Part shown: positions 53,191-60,234 of the stretch, in pieces
Layout: every line of letters begins with the position of its first letter
Numbering within the stretch: position 1 is the first letter of the stretch
Assembly (NCBI RefSeq): GCF_002086285.1
Contig: NZ_MVHU01000029.1
Location: 1 to 60,234, forward strand
Source of the DNA: Mycolicibacter kumamotonensis
Lineage (GTDB): Bacteria > Actinomycetota > Actinomycetes > Mycobacteriales > Mycobacteriaceae
Length of the DNA stretch: 60,234 nucleotides
Direction of reading: 5' to 3'
Translations under genes and position numbers: made by a program
The notes under the pieces: model-generated
What the model saw: only the letters and a program-made list of their open reading frames with translations
Database searches by the model: none
Told to the model about the DNA's origin: nothing

Positions 53191-53718
53191 ATGAACGACG
53201 TCGCCGCCGGGGTGGCCGGCCCGAACGACCCGCCGCAGCGGCCGGCGGCGCTGGCGCTGTGGGATCAGCGGGCCTCGTTCAAACCTTTTGTGGTGGCCGG
53301 CGCCACCGCGATCGTCACCGGCGGTGCGCTGGCGGCGGCCATCGCCGCACCGTCACCGACCCGTCACGGCGTGTGGGCGGTCGCCTATCTGGTGCTGGTG
53401 CTCGGGGTCGGCCAGTTGGTGCTGGGTGCGGGGCAAGCATTGTTGGCGGCCGAGCCACTGACGCCGGGCGCGGCGGCGCTCACCTCGGCGGCGTTCAACC
53501 TCTCCGGCGCGGCGATCGTGCTCGGTGTCGTCACCGACCGCATCGTGGTGTTCGACATCGGTGCCGCAGTGTTGTTCGTGGTGTTGGTGTGGTTGCTCTA
53601 TGTGGTGCGGCGCCCGGCACGGCGCGGCTGGGCGCTGATCGCCTACCGGCTGTTCGTCGCGGCGCTGATCGTGAGCATCCCGATCGGCACACTGATCACC
53701 ACCGCAGGCCGCAGCTAG
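53191..53718 (+). CDS. hypothetical membrane protein
   Basis: A 175-residue protein with about five hydrophobic segments (33-55, 64-88, 97-113, 119-136, 146-168) after a 30-residue soluble N-terminus. It contains a charged loop VVRRPARRGW. I recognise no family. GAGGTCCGGCG precedes ATG 53191. The gene converges on the DUF488 gene, with 21 bases between stops. Confidence 0.7.
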   Translation: MNDVAAGVAGPNDPPQRPAALALWDQRASFKPFVVAGATAIVTGGALAAAIAAPSPTRHGVWAVAYLVLVLGVGQLVLGAGQALLAAEPLTPGAAALTSAAFNLSGAAIVLGVVTDRIVVFDIGAAVLFVVLVWLLYVVRRPARRGWALIAYRLFVAALIVSIPIGTLITTAGRS

Positions 53719-53739
53719 CGTGGCGGGCTGGCCCCGGCT

Positions 53740-54108
53740 TCAGTGCTGGTCGAGCAGTTTGGCCAGCACCGCCGCCTGACTGCCGTCCAGGTCGCGGGTC
53801 GCGGTCACCAGGGTGACGGTCTTTTTGCCGCGAGTCAGCTCACGCAGGCCGTCGAACGCGGCCGCGCCCTGCGGGGTACGCAGTTCGTCCGTGTAGCGGG
53901 TGACGAACTCGTCGAAGCGTTCGGGCTGGTGGTTGTACCAACTGCGCAGCTCGCGGGAGGGCGCCGCGTCTTTGAACCAGTGCCCCACCCGCGGGTCGTC
54001 CTTGCGGAACCCCCGCGGCCACACCCGGTCGACCAGGATCCGCTGCCCGTCCTCGGGGCGAGGTTCGTCGTAGACCCGGGCCACCCGGATCTCGGTTTTC
54101 GCAGGCAT
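53740..54108 (-). CDS. DUF488 family protein (Rv3073c-like)
   Basis: A 122-residue soluble protein. RVYDEPRPEDGQRILVDRVWPRG and FVTRYTDEL are DUF488 marks; VTLVTATRD near residue 100 completes the fold, related to HhH-GPD/uroporphyrin-like small domains of uncertain role. Rv3073c is the M. tuberculosis relative. ATG 54108 is chosen because the longer open frame adds residues with no family likeness. Confidence 0.85.
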   Translation of the reverse strand: MPAKTEIRVARVYDEPRPEDGQRILVDRVWPRGFRKDDPRVGHWFKDAAPSRELRSWYNHQPERFDEFVTRYTDELRTPQGAAAFDGLRELTRGKKTVTLVTATRDLDGSQAAVLAKLLDQH

Positions 54109-54220
54109 ACCCCAGGTTATCGCCGCTGGCCGGGCCCGGCCACGGCCGCGTGGCCTGCAGCGGAGCGCTCCGGGCGGGTGGCTATGGGCTCGATCACTCC
54201 ACCCGGCAAGCACTTTAAAT

Positions 54221-54239
54221 TTAGGTTAGGCATTGCTAT
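54221..54239 (+). promoter_or_regulatory. IdeR-box-like iron operator
   Basis: TTAGGTTAGGCATTGCTAT matches the IdeR consensus TTAGGTTAGGCTAACCTAA at 14 of 19 positions, with the whole left half exact. It overlaps a promoter-like stretch, with TATCTT (54236-54241) as a -10. It lies 126 bases before the PPE37-like start. Confidence 0.65.
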
Positions 54240-54248
54240 CTTCACGCC

Positions 54249-54365
54249 ATGTGGCAAGTCCCGTTTCGCGGACTTCGGTGTCATGATGCGGACAGCGCGC
54301 GAGATCCGCTTGCCGCGCGGCCGAGTTTCTCGCCCGCGCCGATAACCGGGCGCTGTAGACGCTGA
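54249..54365 (+). CDS. possible leaderless upstream frame
   Basis: A 38-codon frame begins MWQVPFRGLRCHDADSARDP and stops in TGATG, where the stop TGA overlaps the ATG of the PPE gene by one base. Its ATG is seven bases after the TATCTT -10 element, so the message may start on it. The PPE gene has no ribosome site, so coupling through this frame is plausible. Not recognised in any family. Confidence 0.3.
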   Translation: MWQVPFRGLRCHDADSARDPLAARPSFSPAPITGRCRR

Positions 54366-55708
54366 TGGCTGCGATCTGGATCGCATCCCCACCCGAGGTG
54401 CATTCCGCCCTGCTGAGCAACGGACCCGGCCCGGGCGCCTTGCTCGGTGCCGCGGGAGCCTGGTCGGCGCTGAGTGCCGAATACTCCGCGATCGCCGCCG
54501 AGCTTGTCACCGTGCTCGGCGCCACCCGGTCGACAACGTGGAACGGCCCCAGCGCCGACAGCTACGTCGCAGCCCACGCGCCCTACCTCGACTGGCTGAC
54601 CCGGGCCGGTGCCGATAGCGCGCGCAGCGCCGCGCAACACGAAATCGCGGCGGCCGCCTACAGCACCGCCCTGGCGGCCATGCCCACCCTGGCCGAGTTG
54701 GCGCTGAACCACACTGTCCACGGGGTGCTGACCGCCACCAATTTCTTCGGCATCAACACCATCCCGATCGCGCTCAACGAGGCGGACTACGCCCGCATGT
54801 GGGTTCAGGCGGCCACGGTGATGACGACCTATGAGGCGGTGTCCGGTGCGGCACTGGCGTCGCTGCCCGGAACCGAACCGGCCCCGCCGATCGTCGCCGC
54901 CGACGCCGGCCCCGGCGGCGAAGACCCGACGGATCCGCTTGATGAGGCGAACTTCTGGTTCTGGTTCTGGTTCTGGAACATCGTCTTCTGGTCGAATGTC
55001 TTGCACCTCATAACGATTGCGGTGCGCATCCCCATCTTCCTACCGCTGTTCATCTCCGCCATCAACGACTTCATCGCCTCGATGCAGCCGCAGTCCGAGC
55101 CCGCGCCCGAGGCGTCCGAGCCGCAGCCCACGCCCGCCCCGGCGCTGGGCGCAGTGGCGCACCGCGCACCGGTATCCGACCGTCCCGACCTGATGGGCTA
55201 CGGCCTGGCCAGCCCCATCGCGGGAGCCGCAGCAGGGGCACCCGCGAGCCCGGCCACTCCGGCGACCAGCGGGCCGGCACTGCCCGTGGGCGGCGCGGAG
55301 ATTTCGGGCTATCTGGTCTTCGGGGGCTATGCCGAAGACTCCGGGCCCACCCTGATCGACCGCGACCAGGCCACCGCACCGGCCGCCGGCGTTTCGGCCG
55401 CCACCGCTGCCAAGGCACCGTCGGTGCGGGCGCCGTTGCGGGCACGACGCCGCCGGCGTGTGGCCATGGAGGAATACGCCGACGCCACCATGGCCCTCGA
55501 CGCCGAGTCGACGCAGTTTCCGGTCGATCCGGCCTCGGCCGCCTCGGAGACCGGCGCCGGGCCGCTGGGCTTCACCGGTACGGCGCGCCGAGGCGATGCG
55601 TGCTCGACGGGGCTGGTCCGGCTGCGCGGTGACGCCTTCGGGGCCGCCCCCGTGGTGCCGCTGCTGCCCGAGTCCTGGGACCGCCCGGAAAAAACGGACC
55701 CCGACTGA
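54365..55708 (+). CDS. PPE family protein, PPE37-like
   Basis: A 447-residue PPE protein exported by a type VII system. IASPPEVHSALLSNGPGPGALLGAAGAW is the PPE start, SxxxW is STTWNGPSAD near residue 57, and MPTLAELALNHTVHGVLTATNFFGINTIPIALNEADYARMW-type sequence, given in part, matches PPE37 (Rv2123) as I recall it. C-terminal LGFTGTARRGDA and LLPESWD are also shared. PPE37 is iron-repressed and needed for haem use. Residues 197-204 are (FW)4. There is no PE partner beside it. Confidence 0.85.
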   Translation: MAAIWIASPPEVHSALLSNGPGPGALLGAAGAWSALSAEYSAIAAELVTVLGATRSTTWNGPSADSYVAAHAPYLDWLTRAGADSARSAAQHEIAAAAYSTALAAMPTLAELALNHTVHGVLTATNFFGINTIPIALNEADYARMWVQAATVMTTYEAVSGAALASLPGTEPAPPIVAADAGPGGEDPTDPLDEANFWFWFWFWNIVFWSNVLHLITIAVRIPIFLPLFISAINDFIASMQPQSEPAPEASEPQPTPAPALGAVAHRAPVSDRPDLMGYGLASPIAGAAAGAPASPATPATSGPALPVGGAEISGYLVFGGYAEDSGPTLIDRDQATAPAAGVSAATAAKAPSVRAPLRARRRRRVAMEEYADATMALDAESTQFPVDPASAASETGAGPLGFTGTARRGDACSTGLVRLRGDAFGAAPVVPLLPESWDRPEKTDPD

Positions 55709-55771
55709 TACCGCCGCCGGATGCCATGACGCCGCACGGAGCGCGAGTCCCACCGGTCGGCCCAAAAGGAA

Positions 55772-55802
55772 AGCCGGCCAGAGCGGGTGGCTCTGGCCGG
55801 CT
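55772..55802 (-). terminator. terminator of ssrA
   Basis: AGCCGGCCAGAG and CTCTGGCCGGCT form an exact 12-base stem with a 7-base loop. On the minus strand TTTCCTTTTGGG follows. It is 9 bases past the tmRNA 3' end and would also stop PPE transcription from the other side. Confidence 0.85.
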
Positions 55803-55810
55803 ACCTGGTG

Positions 55811-56199
55811 TGGAGCTGCCGGGAATCGAACCCGGGTCCTACGGCATTCCCTCAAGGCTTCTCCGTGCGCAGTTCGCTATGCCTCTACTCGGATCTCCCG
55901 GTCACGCGAACGAGCCGAGATGACGATCCCAGTCGCTGTTGGTGTCCCGATAAATCCCGCGACCGGACGTATCGGTGGATCCCTCTAGTCGATGCCAGGG
56001 TCCGGGCCGAGGGAGGTCCCGGTCTGACAGGCCCGCCGTCGCTTAGGCAGCGAGGGCGAAGTCGCTCTGAAGAGCGACCTTAGCCGGAGTAAGTGCAACC
56101 TTGGCGCTTACTTGGTTACAGCGACGCTTACGGTGGTCTCCTGCCTGCACCGGCACGCTTCCCTTGATTCGACGCGCGAAGTCGAAACCTTTCAGCCCC
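55811..56199 (-). ncRNA. ssrA: transfer-messenger RNA (tmRNA)
   Basis: About 389 nucleotides on the minus strand. The acceptor GGGGCTG pairs with CAGCTCC, with T loop GGTTCGATTCC, and the tag frame is at 56105-56043. Large parts match M. tuberculosis ssrA, for example ATCAAGGGAAGCGTGCCGGT and GAGTAGAGGCATAGCGAACT. It is about 21 to 24 nucleotides longer, which is the extra length of the tag. CCA is not encoded directly: CTCCA is followed by CACCA. smpB lies 2 kb upstream, in the same direction. Confidence 0.97.
56043..56105 (-). other. tmRNA tag-peptide frame
   Basis: From the resume codon GCC after TAAGC, the frame gives AKVALTPAKVALQSDFALAA and TAA. Other mycobacteria have 12-residue tags such as ADSHQRDYALAA. 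The end DFALAA keeps the protease signal. AKVAL appears twice, suggesting an internal duplication. Confidence 0.85.
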
Positions 56200-56332
56200 C
56201 TGTCCCTATCTCTGCATCACCTGCGGTTACCCCGCCGTTTCGGCGAGACACCCCATGGTACCGGTCTGCAACGACGGGTCGCGACAATTTCTTCCCGGGA
56301 CACCCCGGGGCCCGCGGCGCGGTTTGGCCGCG

Positions 56333-57166
56333 TCAGATGACGTAGTTGAGGTGCTCGACGATGCCCGCGGCCACCTCCCGGTCACCGCCGAGTTCGACCG
56401 CCCCGGGTGCCGCGCGCCCGCCGGCCACCCGGGTGAACGCCACCGCGTCCATCGTGATGGTGGCCGTCGGCAGCTGGCCGCCGAAGTCGTCCACCACCTG
56501 CGCCCGGCCGTCGACGGCCACCCGGACGGTCCGTGCCAGCGGTCCGGTCAGCTCGATGGCCACCCGGGAGCCCTGCGGCGCGCCGGCGAGCTTGCCCACC
56601 ACGAATCCCATGCCGGCAGCCATCTCATCGAGGGCCAGCCGGGCCGCCGGTCCGGCCAGCTCCGCATCCGACGCCGGCCGGCCCAGCCCGTCACGGATGT
56701 CGGTTTCATGCATCCAGCAGTCGAAGACCCGCACCCGCATGAACCGGCCGTAACTGTCCGGCCCCACCGGTGTCACCGTCGGCGCGTTCCAGTCGTCGTC
56801 GGACAGCTGCGCCAGCACCGCGCGCCGCTGCTCGGTCACCGACCGGAACCGGGCGAGCAGATCGGTGCCGGATTCATCGCGCAGGTGCCGCACCCAGCAC
56901 TCGTTGTTCACACCGACGCCGTTGCGCACGTGCTCGAGCGCCGACACGTCGAGATCGCTTTCGGGAGTGGGACTGCCGAGCAGCATCGATTCGGTGCCGG
57001 CGATGTGCGCGAGGACGTCATGCACCGACCAGCCCGGCAGGGGAACCGGCCGGGACCACTGCGATTCGGTCAGGCCGGCCAGCAGCCGGTCCAGCGATTC
57101 CCAGCAGGCGAACAGCCCCGCCAATACCTCGGACTTGTCGAGCAGGGTCACACCGGGGCCGGTCAT
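56333..57166 (-). CDS. maleylpyruvate isomerase family (mycothiol-dependent) protein
   Basis: A 277-residue DinB-fold protein with metal-binding N-terminal part: LPGWSVHDVLAHIAGTE near residue 43 supplies His, and DCWMHETDIRDGLGRP near residue 140 supplies His-x-x-x-Asp ligands, as in TIGR03083 proteins. The C-terminal part resembles a sterol-carrier-like domain. These enzymes use mycothiol to isomerise or detoxify electrophiles. ATG 57166 is used. It is 42 bases after the DMT gene. Confidence 0.85.
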   Translation of the reverse strand: MTGPGVTLLDKSEVLAGLFACWESLDRLLAGLTESQWSRPVPLPGWSVHDVLAHIAGTESMLLGSPTPESDLDVSALEHVRNGVGVNNECWVRHLRDESGTDLLARFRSVTEQRRAVLAQLSDDDWNAPTVTPVGPDSYGRFMRVRVFDCWMHETDIRDGLGRPASDAELAGPAARLALDEMAAGMGFVVGKLAGAPQGSRVAIELTGPLARTVRVAVDGRAQVVDDFGGQLPTATITMDAVAFTRVAGGRAAPGAVELGGDREVAAGIVEHLNYVI

Positions 57167-57207
57167 GGACTTCGATGCTAAACCCCGGCGTCGCCGCTGT
57201 GATACCG

Positions 57208-58053
57208 CTATCCGGCGGTGATCATCGCCACCGACGCGACCGCCGCCACCATGCCGACCACCTGCCCGGCATGCACCCGCTCGCGCAGCACCACGATGGC
57301 CAGCACCACCGTCACCGCCGGGAACAGGGAGATCAGCACACTGGCCAGTGACAACTGCGAGCCGCGCAATGCCAGTAGCATCGCGACGTTGGCAGCGGCA
57401 TCGGCCAGCCCGGCCAGCAGCGCCAGCCTCAGCGCCCGGCCGGTGGGCACCCGCAGGTCCCGGGCGCCGGTCGCCGCGGTGATCACCAGCACCGCCGCCG
57501 CCACCCGCGCGAACGCCAGCGGCCACAGTCCGGAATCAGCCGGCGCCTCGTGCAGGAAGACGAAGTCGAATCCGAACGCCACGCCGGCACCGACGGTCAG
57601 CAATGCCACCTTGCGGGTGAACCGGTGCGGCCGGACGTCCTCGTCGGTGGCCTCCCGGCTCACCAGGGCGACGGCGAGCAGGGCCAGCACGATCCCGGCC
57701 GCGGCCACCCGTCCGGGCCGCTCGCCCTGAAGCACACCGACCACGACCGGTACCCCCGCCGTCAGCACCGCGGACACCGGGGACACCACCGAGATCGGGC
57801 CTGAACCCAGGGCGGCGTAGAACCACCATCCGCCCAATCCCAGCGCCACCCCCGAGGCCAGGCCCCAGCCGATCGCGCCCCGCGAGATCGGCCCGCCGAC
57901 CCCGATCGCCAGCGCGCCCAACACCACCAGCGCCACCGGGTAGGACACCAGCACCACCCGCAGCGCCGGTACCCGGCGAGCGGCCAGGCCACCGGCGAAA
58001 TCGCTGAAACCGAAGCCGGCCGCCGAAAGCAGTGCCAGTGCTGCGCCGATCAC
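57208..58053 (-). CDS. EamA/DMT family transporter
   Basis: A 281-residue membrane protein with ten predicted helices in two EamA repeats (residues 1-135 and 150-281). AALGSGPISVVSPVSAV ends the first repeat and LALRGSQLSLASVLISLFPAVTVVLAIVVLRERV the second. The substrate is likely a metabolite or amino acid exporter but is not known. GTG 58053 overlaps the smpB stop as GTGA, so it may be co-translated with smpB. Confidence 0.88.
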   Translation of the reverse strand: MIGAALALLSAAGFGFSDFAGGLAARRVPALRVVLVSYPVALVVLGALAIGVGGPISRGAIGWGLASGVALGLGGWWFYAALGSGPISVVSPVSAVLTAGVPVVVGVLQGERPGRVAAAGIVLALLAVALVSREATDEDVRPHRFTRKVALLTVGAGVAFGFDFVFLHEAPADSGLWPLAFARVAAAVLVITAATGARDLRVPTGRALRLALLAGLADAAANVAMLLALRGSQLSLASVLISLFPAVTVVLAIVVLRERVHAGQVVGMVAAVASVAMITAG

Positions 58054-58538
58054 ATGCCCTTGGCTCGCCGTCCCAGCGCGCGGGTGACCTCACGCTGGGC
58101 GTCGCGGCGGGCGAGATCCTGCCGCTTGTCATGGGCCTGCTTGCCGCGGGCAAGCGCCAGTTCGACTTTCACCTTGCCTTCGGTGAAGTACACCGACAGC
58201 GGCACCAGGGTGAGGTTGCCGTCGCGGATCTTGCCGATCAGCATGTCGATCTGGCGTCGGTGCAACAGCAGCTTACGGGCGCGTCGCGGGTCGTGGTTGG
58301 TCCAGCTGCCGTGCTTGTACTCGGGGATGTGCATGTTGCGCAGCCACACCTCCCCGTCGTCGACGGTGGCGTACGCATCGACCAGCGAGGCCTGGCCGGC
58401 CCGCAGGCTCTTCACCTCGGTGCCCAGCAGCGCCACCCCGGCCTCGTACACATCCAGAATCGAATAGTTGTGCCGTGCTTTACGGTTCGACGCAACGATC
58501 TGCTTATCGCTGCGCTTGGCCGCCGCCTTCTTGGCCAC
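58050..58538 (-). CDS. smpB: SsrA-binding protein SmpB
   Basis: A 162-residue RNA-binding beta-barrel that delivers tmRNA to stalled ribosomes. NRKARHNYSILDVYEAGVALLGTEVKSLR near residues 18-46 is the family core, YKHGSWTNHDPRRARKLLLHRRQI follows, and the basic C-terminal tail ends DKRQDLARRDAQREVTR. It is 2 bases after ftsX, and overlaps the DMT gene by 4. The tmRNA it binds is about 2 kb downstream. Confidence 0.97.
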   Translation of the reverse strand: MAKKAAAKRSDKQIVASNRKARHNYSILDVYEAGVALLGTEVKSLRAGQASLVDAYATVDDGEVWLRNMHIPEYKHGSWTNHDPRRARKLLLHRRQIDMLIGKIRDGNLTLVPLSVYFTEGKVKVELALARGKQAHDKRQDLARRDAQREVTRALGRRAKGM

Positions 58539-58540
58539 CG

Positions 58541-59434
58541 CTACCGCCGCACGTACAGACGAAGCGTCACGTACGCCGTCGCCCCGGCCATCGCGGCGCC
58601 CAGCACCAACAGGATCGGTGAGATGTAGAGGATGTCGGCATAGTCGATCCGCGCGATCAGATGTGCCTGATAGAACTGGCTGAGCGCGTTGTCGAGGAAC
58701 AGCGCCCGCACCACGATCAGACCGGCGATCGCGATGACCACACCCACCGTCGCCGCCAGCACCGCTTCCACCAGGAACGGCAACTGGGTGTACCAGCGGC
58801 TCGCCCCCACCAGCCGCATGATCGACACCTCGGTGCGGCGGGTGTAAGCGGCCACCTGAACCATGTTGGCAATCAACAACACCGCCCCGATCGCCTGTAC
58901 CAGGGCGACGGCGAACGCGGCACTGCTCAGCCCGTCGAGTACGGCGAACAGCCGGTCGATCAGCTTCTTCTGATTGAGCACGCTGAGCACGCCGGGCTGG
59001 TCGGCCATCGCGGCGTCGAAATCCTTGCTCTGCTCGGGGTTTTCCAGTTTGACGATGAACGACGCCGGGAAGGAGTCCTTGCTCGCCACATCCTTGAACT
59101 CCGGGAACTTGCGGATCGCGTCGGCGTAGGCGTCGTCGGAGTTGAGATAGCGCACCGACTTCACGTCGTCGCGTGCCTCGATGCGCTCGCGCAGTGCCTT
59201 GCAGGCCTGCGCTTCGCAGTTCGGGTCGTCGGCGGCGACGTCGGTGTTCAAGAACACCTGCGATTCGACCCGGTCCAGGTAGATGTTGCGAGACTGGTCG
59301 GCCAAGCGCACCACCAGCAGACCGCCGCCGAACAGACCGATCGAGATCGCGGTGGTCAGGATCATCGCCACGGTCATGGTGACGTTGCGGCGCAACCCGG
59401 TCAGGACTTCATTGAAGAGGAAGCCGAAGCGCAC
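58541..59434 (-). CDS. ftsX: cell division ABC transporter permease FtsX
   Basis: A 297-residue membrane protein with a cytoplasmic tail, TM1 near residues 21-43, an extracellular domain (about 44-165, with the Cys pair DPNCEAQACK) and three C-terminal helices. FtsX with FtsE activates peptidoglycan hydrolases such as RipC at the septum. GTG 59434 (MRFGFLFNEV) matches the M. tuberculosis protein start. It is separated by one base from ftsE and two from smpB. Confidence 0.96.
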   Translation of the reverse strand: MRFGFLFNEVLTGLRRNVTMTVAMILTTAISIGLFGGGLLVVRLADQSRNIYLDRVESQVFLNTDVAADDPNCEAQACKALRERIEARDDVKSVRYLNSDDAYADAIRKFPEFKDVASKDSFPASFIVKLENPEQSKDFDAAMADQPGVLSVLNQKKLIDRLFAVLDGLSSAAFAVALVQAIGAVLLIANMVQVAAYTRRTEVSIMRLVGASRWYTQLPFLVEAVLAATVGVVIAIAGLIVVRALFLDNALSQFYQAHLIARIDYADILYISPILLVLGAAMAGATAYVTLRLYVRR

Positions 59435-59435
59435 G

Positions 59436-60125
59436 TCAGCGGTCCATCCCGTAAACACCGCGCTGTTCGTCGCGCACCAGCCGCCCCAGCGACAGCTCCA
59501 CGACCCGTTGGCGCATCGAGTCGACGATGTGGTGGTCGTGGGTCGCCATCAGCACCGTGGTTCCGGTGCGGTTGATCCGCTCGAGCAGATCCATGATGTC
59601 CTCACTGGTATCGGGATCGAGGTTGCCGGTGGGCTCGTCGGCCAGCAGCACCAGCGGCCGGTTGACGAATGCGCGCGCGATCGCCACCCGCTGCTGCTCG
59701 CCGCCGGACAACTCGCCGGGCAGCCGGTTGGCCTTGCCGGACAACCCGACCATCTCCAGCACCTCCGGGACGACCCGATTGATCATCTCCGGCTTCTTGC
59801 CGATCACCTCCAGGGCGAATGCGACGTTCTCGAACACAGTTTTCTGCTGCAGCAGCCGGAAATCCTGGAACACGCATCCCAGCACCTGCCGCAGGCTCGG
59901 GATGTGGCGGCCGGGCAGTTTGTTGACGTGGAATTTCGACACCTGGATGTCGCCCTTGGTCGGCGTCTCCTCGGCCAGCAGCAGCCGCATGAACGTCGAC
60001 TTGCCCGAACCCGACGGCCCGATCAGGAACACGAACTCGCCCTTGTCGATTTTGACGTTGATGTTGTCCAGCGCCGGGCGGGCCGACGATTTGTACTGCT
60101 TGGTGACATGGTCGAGCGTGATCAT
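59436..60125 (-). CDS. ftsE: cell division ATP-binding protein FtsE
   Basis: A 229-residue ABC ATPase. Walker A is GPSGSGKST near residue 37, the signature LSGGEQQRVAIARA near residue 140 and Walker B LLADEPTGNLD near residue 160 are intact, and ATHDHHIVDS holds the switch His. It drives FtsX. ATG 60125 gives the usual length; GTG 60128 just before is possible. Confidence 0.97.
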   Translation of the reverse strand: MITLDHVTKQYKSSARPALDNINVKIDKGEFVFLIGPSGSGKSTFMRLLLAEETPTKGDIQVSKFHVNKLPGRHIPSLRQVLGCVFQDFRLLQQKTVFENVAFALEVIGKKPEMINRVVPEVLEMVGLSGKANRLPGELSGGEQQRVAIARAFVNRPLVLLADEPTGNLDPDTSEDIMDLLERINRTGTTVLMATHDHHIVDSMRQRVVELSLGRLVRDEQRGVYGMDR

Positions 60126-60175
60126 CACGGCACGCAGTTTAGCCGTGCGGCGTGCCGTCGCCGCTCAGGCCACAT

Positions 60176-60234
60176 CTAGGGCGCCGGCGGCGGCGCAGTC
60201 GCCGGCCCCGGTTGCGGCGGGGCGGGCTGGGCGG
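60176..60234 (-). CDS. C-terminus of proline-rich protein (Rv3103c-like), partial
   Basis: The final 18 codons before TAG at 60176 read QPAPPQPGPATAPPPAP, and run off the right edge. In M. tuberculosis the gene ahead of ftsE, Rv3103c, codes for a proline-rich membrane protein. The 50-base gap to ftsE is short, suggesting one operon. Confidence 0.55.
   Translation of the reverse strand, partial: AQPAPPQPGPATAPPPAP

Noticed and set aside
56200..56332. Protein frames ahead of ssrA on the plus strand
   Set aside because: They run over the tmRNA gene and have no family likeness; the region is better read as the ssrA promoter, though I could not place -35 and -10 with confidence.

Overview
The window is chromosomal DNA from a mycobacterium. 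It has high GC content and many GTG starts, a PPE protein, a split class Ib ribonucleotide reductase locus (nrdH-nrdI-nrdE apart from nrdF2), and tmRNA-smpB-ftsX-ftsE in mycobacterial order. Gene order follows M. tuberculosis Rv3043c-Rv3063 (ctaD, fecB, adhC, nrdF2, monooxygenase, TetR, nrdE/I/H, FMN reductase, SDR, TetR, cyp136, fadE22, cstA) and later Rv3073c and Rv3100c-Rv3103c. Many genes are inserted and dinP and ligB are missing, so it is not the tuberculosis complex. Genus cannot be fixed from the sequence; a non-tuberculous species is inferred.

Layout. 1-3.5 kb: end of cytochrome oxidase ctaD, lipoprotein fecB and alcohol dehydrogenase adhC. 3.5-9.7 kb: accessory transporters and regulators (two MFS permeases, a FadR-type GntR, a GlxA-type AraC, an HD-domain protein, a nitroreductase). 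9.7-12.3 kb: nrdF2 and a Baeyer-Villiger-type monooxygenase. 12.4-23.7 kb: an accessory stretch (secreted DUF1214-like protein, PucR, TetR, geranylgeranyl-reductase-like flavoprotein, P450, LuxR, LysR-effector-domain protein with DUF5997, methyltransferase with HxlR, VOC protein). 24-27 kb: nrdE-nrdI-nrdH. 27.2-31.1 kb: FMN reductase, SDR, TetR and cyp136. 31-41.3 kb: a lone LeuA regulatory-domain protein behind a branched-chain leader peptide, poxB, fadE22, SDR, cstA-ybdD, an ABC1 kinase and an L,D-transpeptidase. 41.4-47.5 kb: a catabolic cluster around a GntR regulator (MBL hydrolase, frameshifted P450, class II aldolase, amidohydrolase, D-2-hydroxyacid dehydrogenase). 47.6-54.1 kb: secreted Ala/Pro-rich protein, tRNA-Ala, Gre-like factor, DadA-PucR-MFS, a membrane protein and DUF488. 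54.2-60.2 kb: an iron-box-controlled PPE37-like gene, ssrA tmRNA, mycothiol-dependent-isomerase-fold protein, DMT transporter, smpB, ftsX, ftsE and the end of a proline-rich protein.

How the genes fit together. NrdH, NrdI, NrdE and NrdF2 make one ribonucleotide reductase system, and paired NrdR-box-like sites lie in front of both nrdF2 and nrdH. SsrA and SmpB are the trans-translation pair; FtsE and FtsX form one division complex. The most notable points are a ribosome-mediated attenuator with a leader peptide containing Leu-Leu-Val-Val before the LeuA-domain gene, an unusually long 20-residue tmRNA tag, an IdeR-box-like site before the PPE37-like gene, a poly-C frameshift in a P450, and a GntR-centred catabolic cluster in which the same motif lies in two promoter regions.
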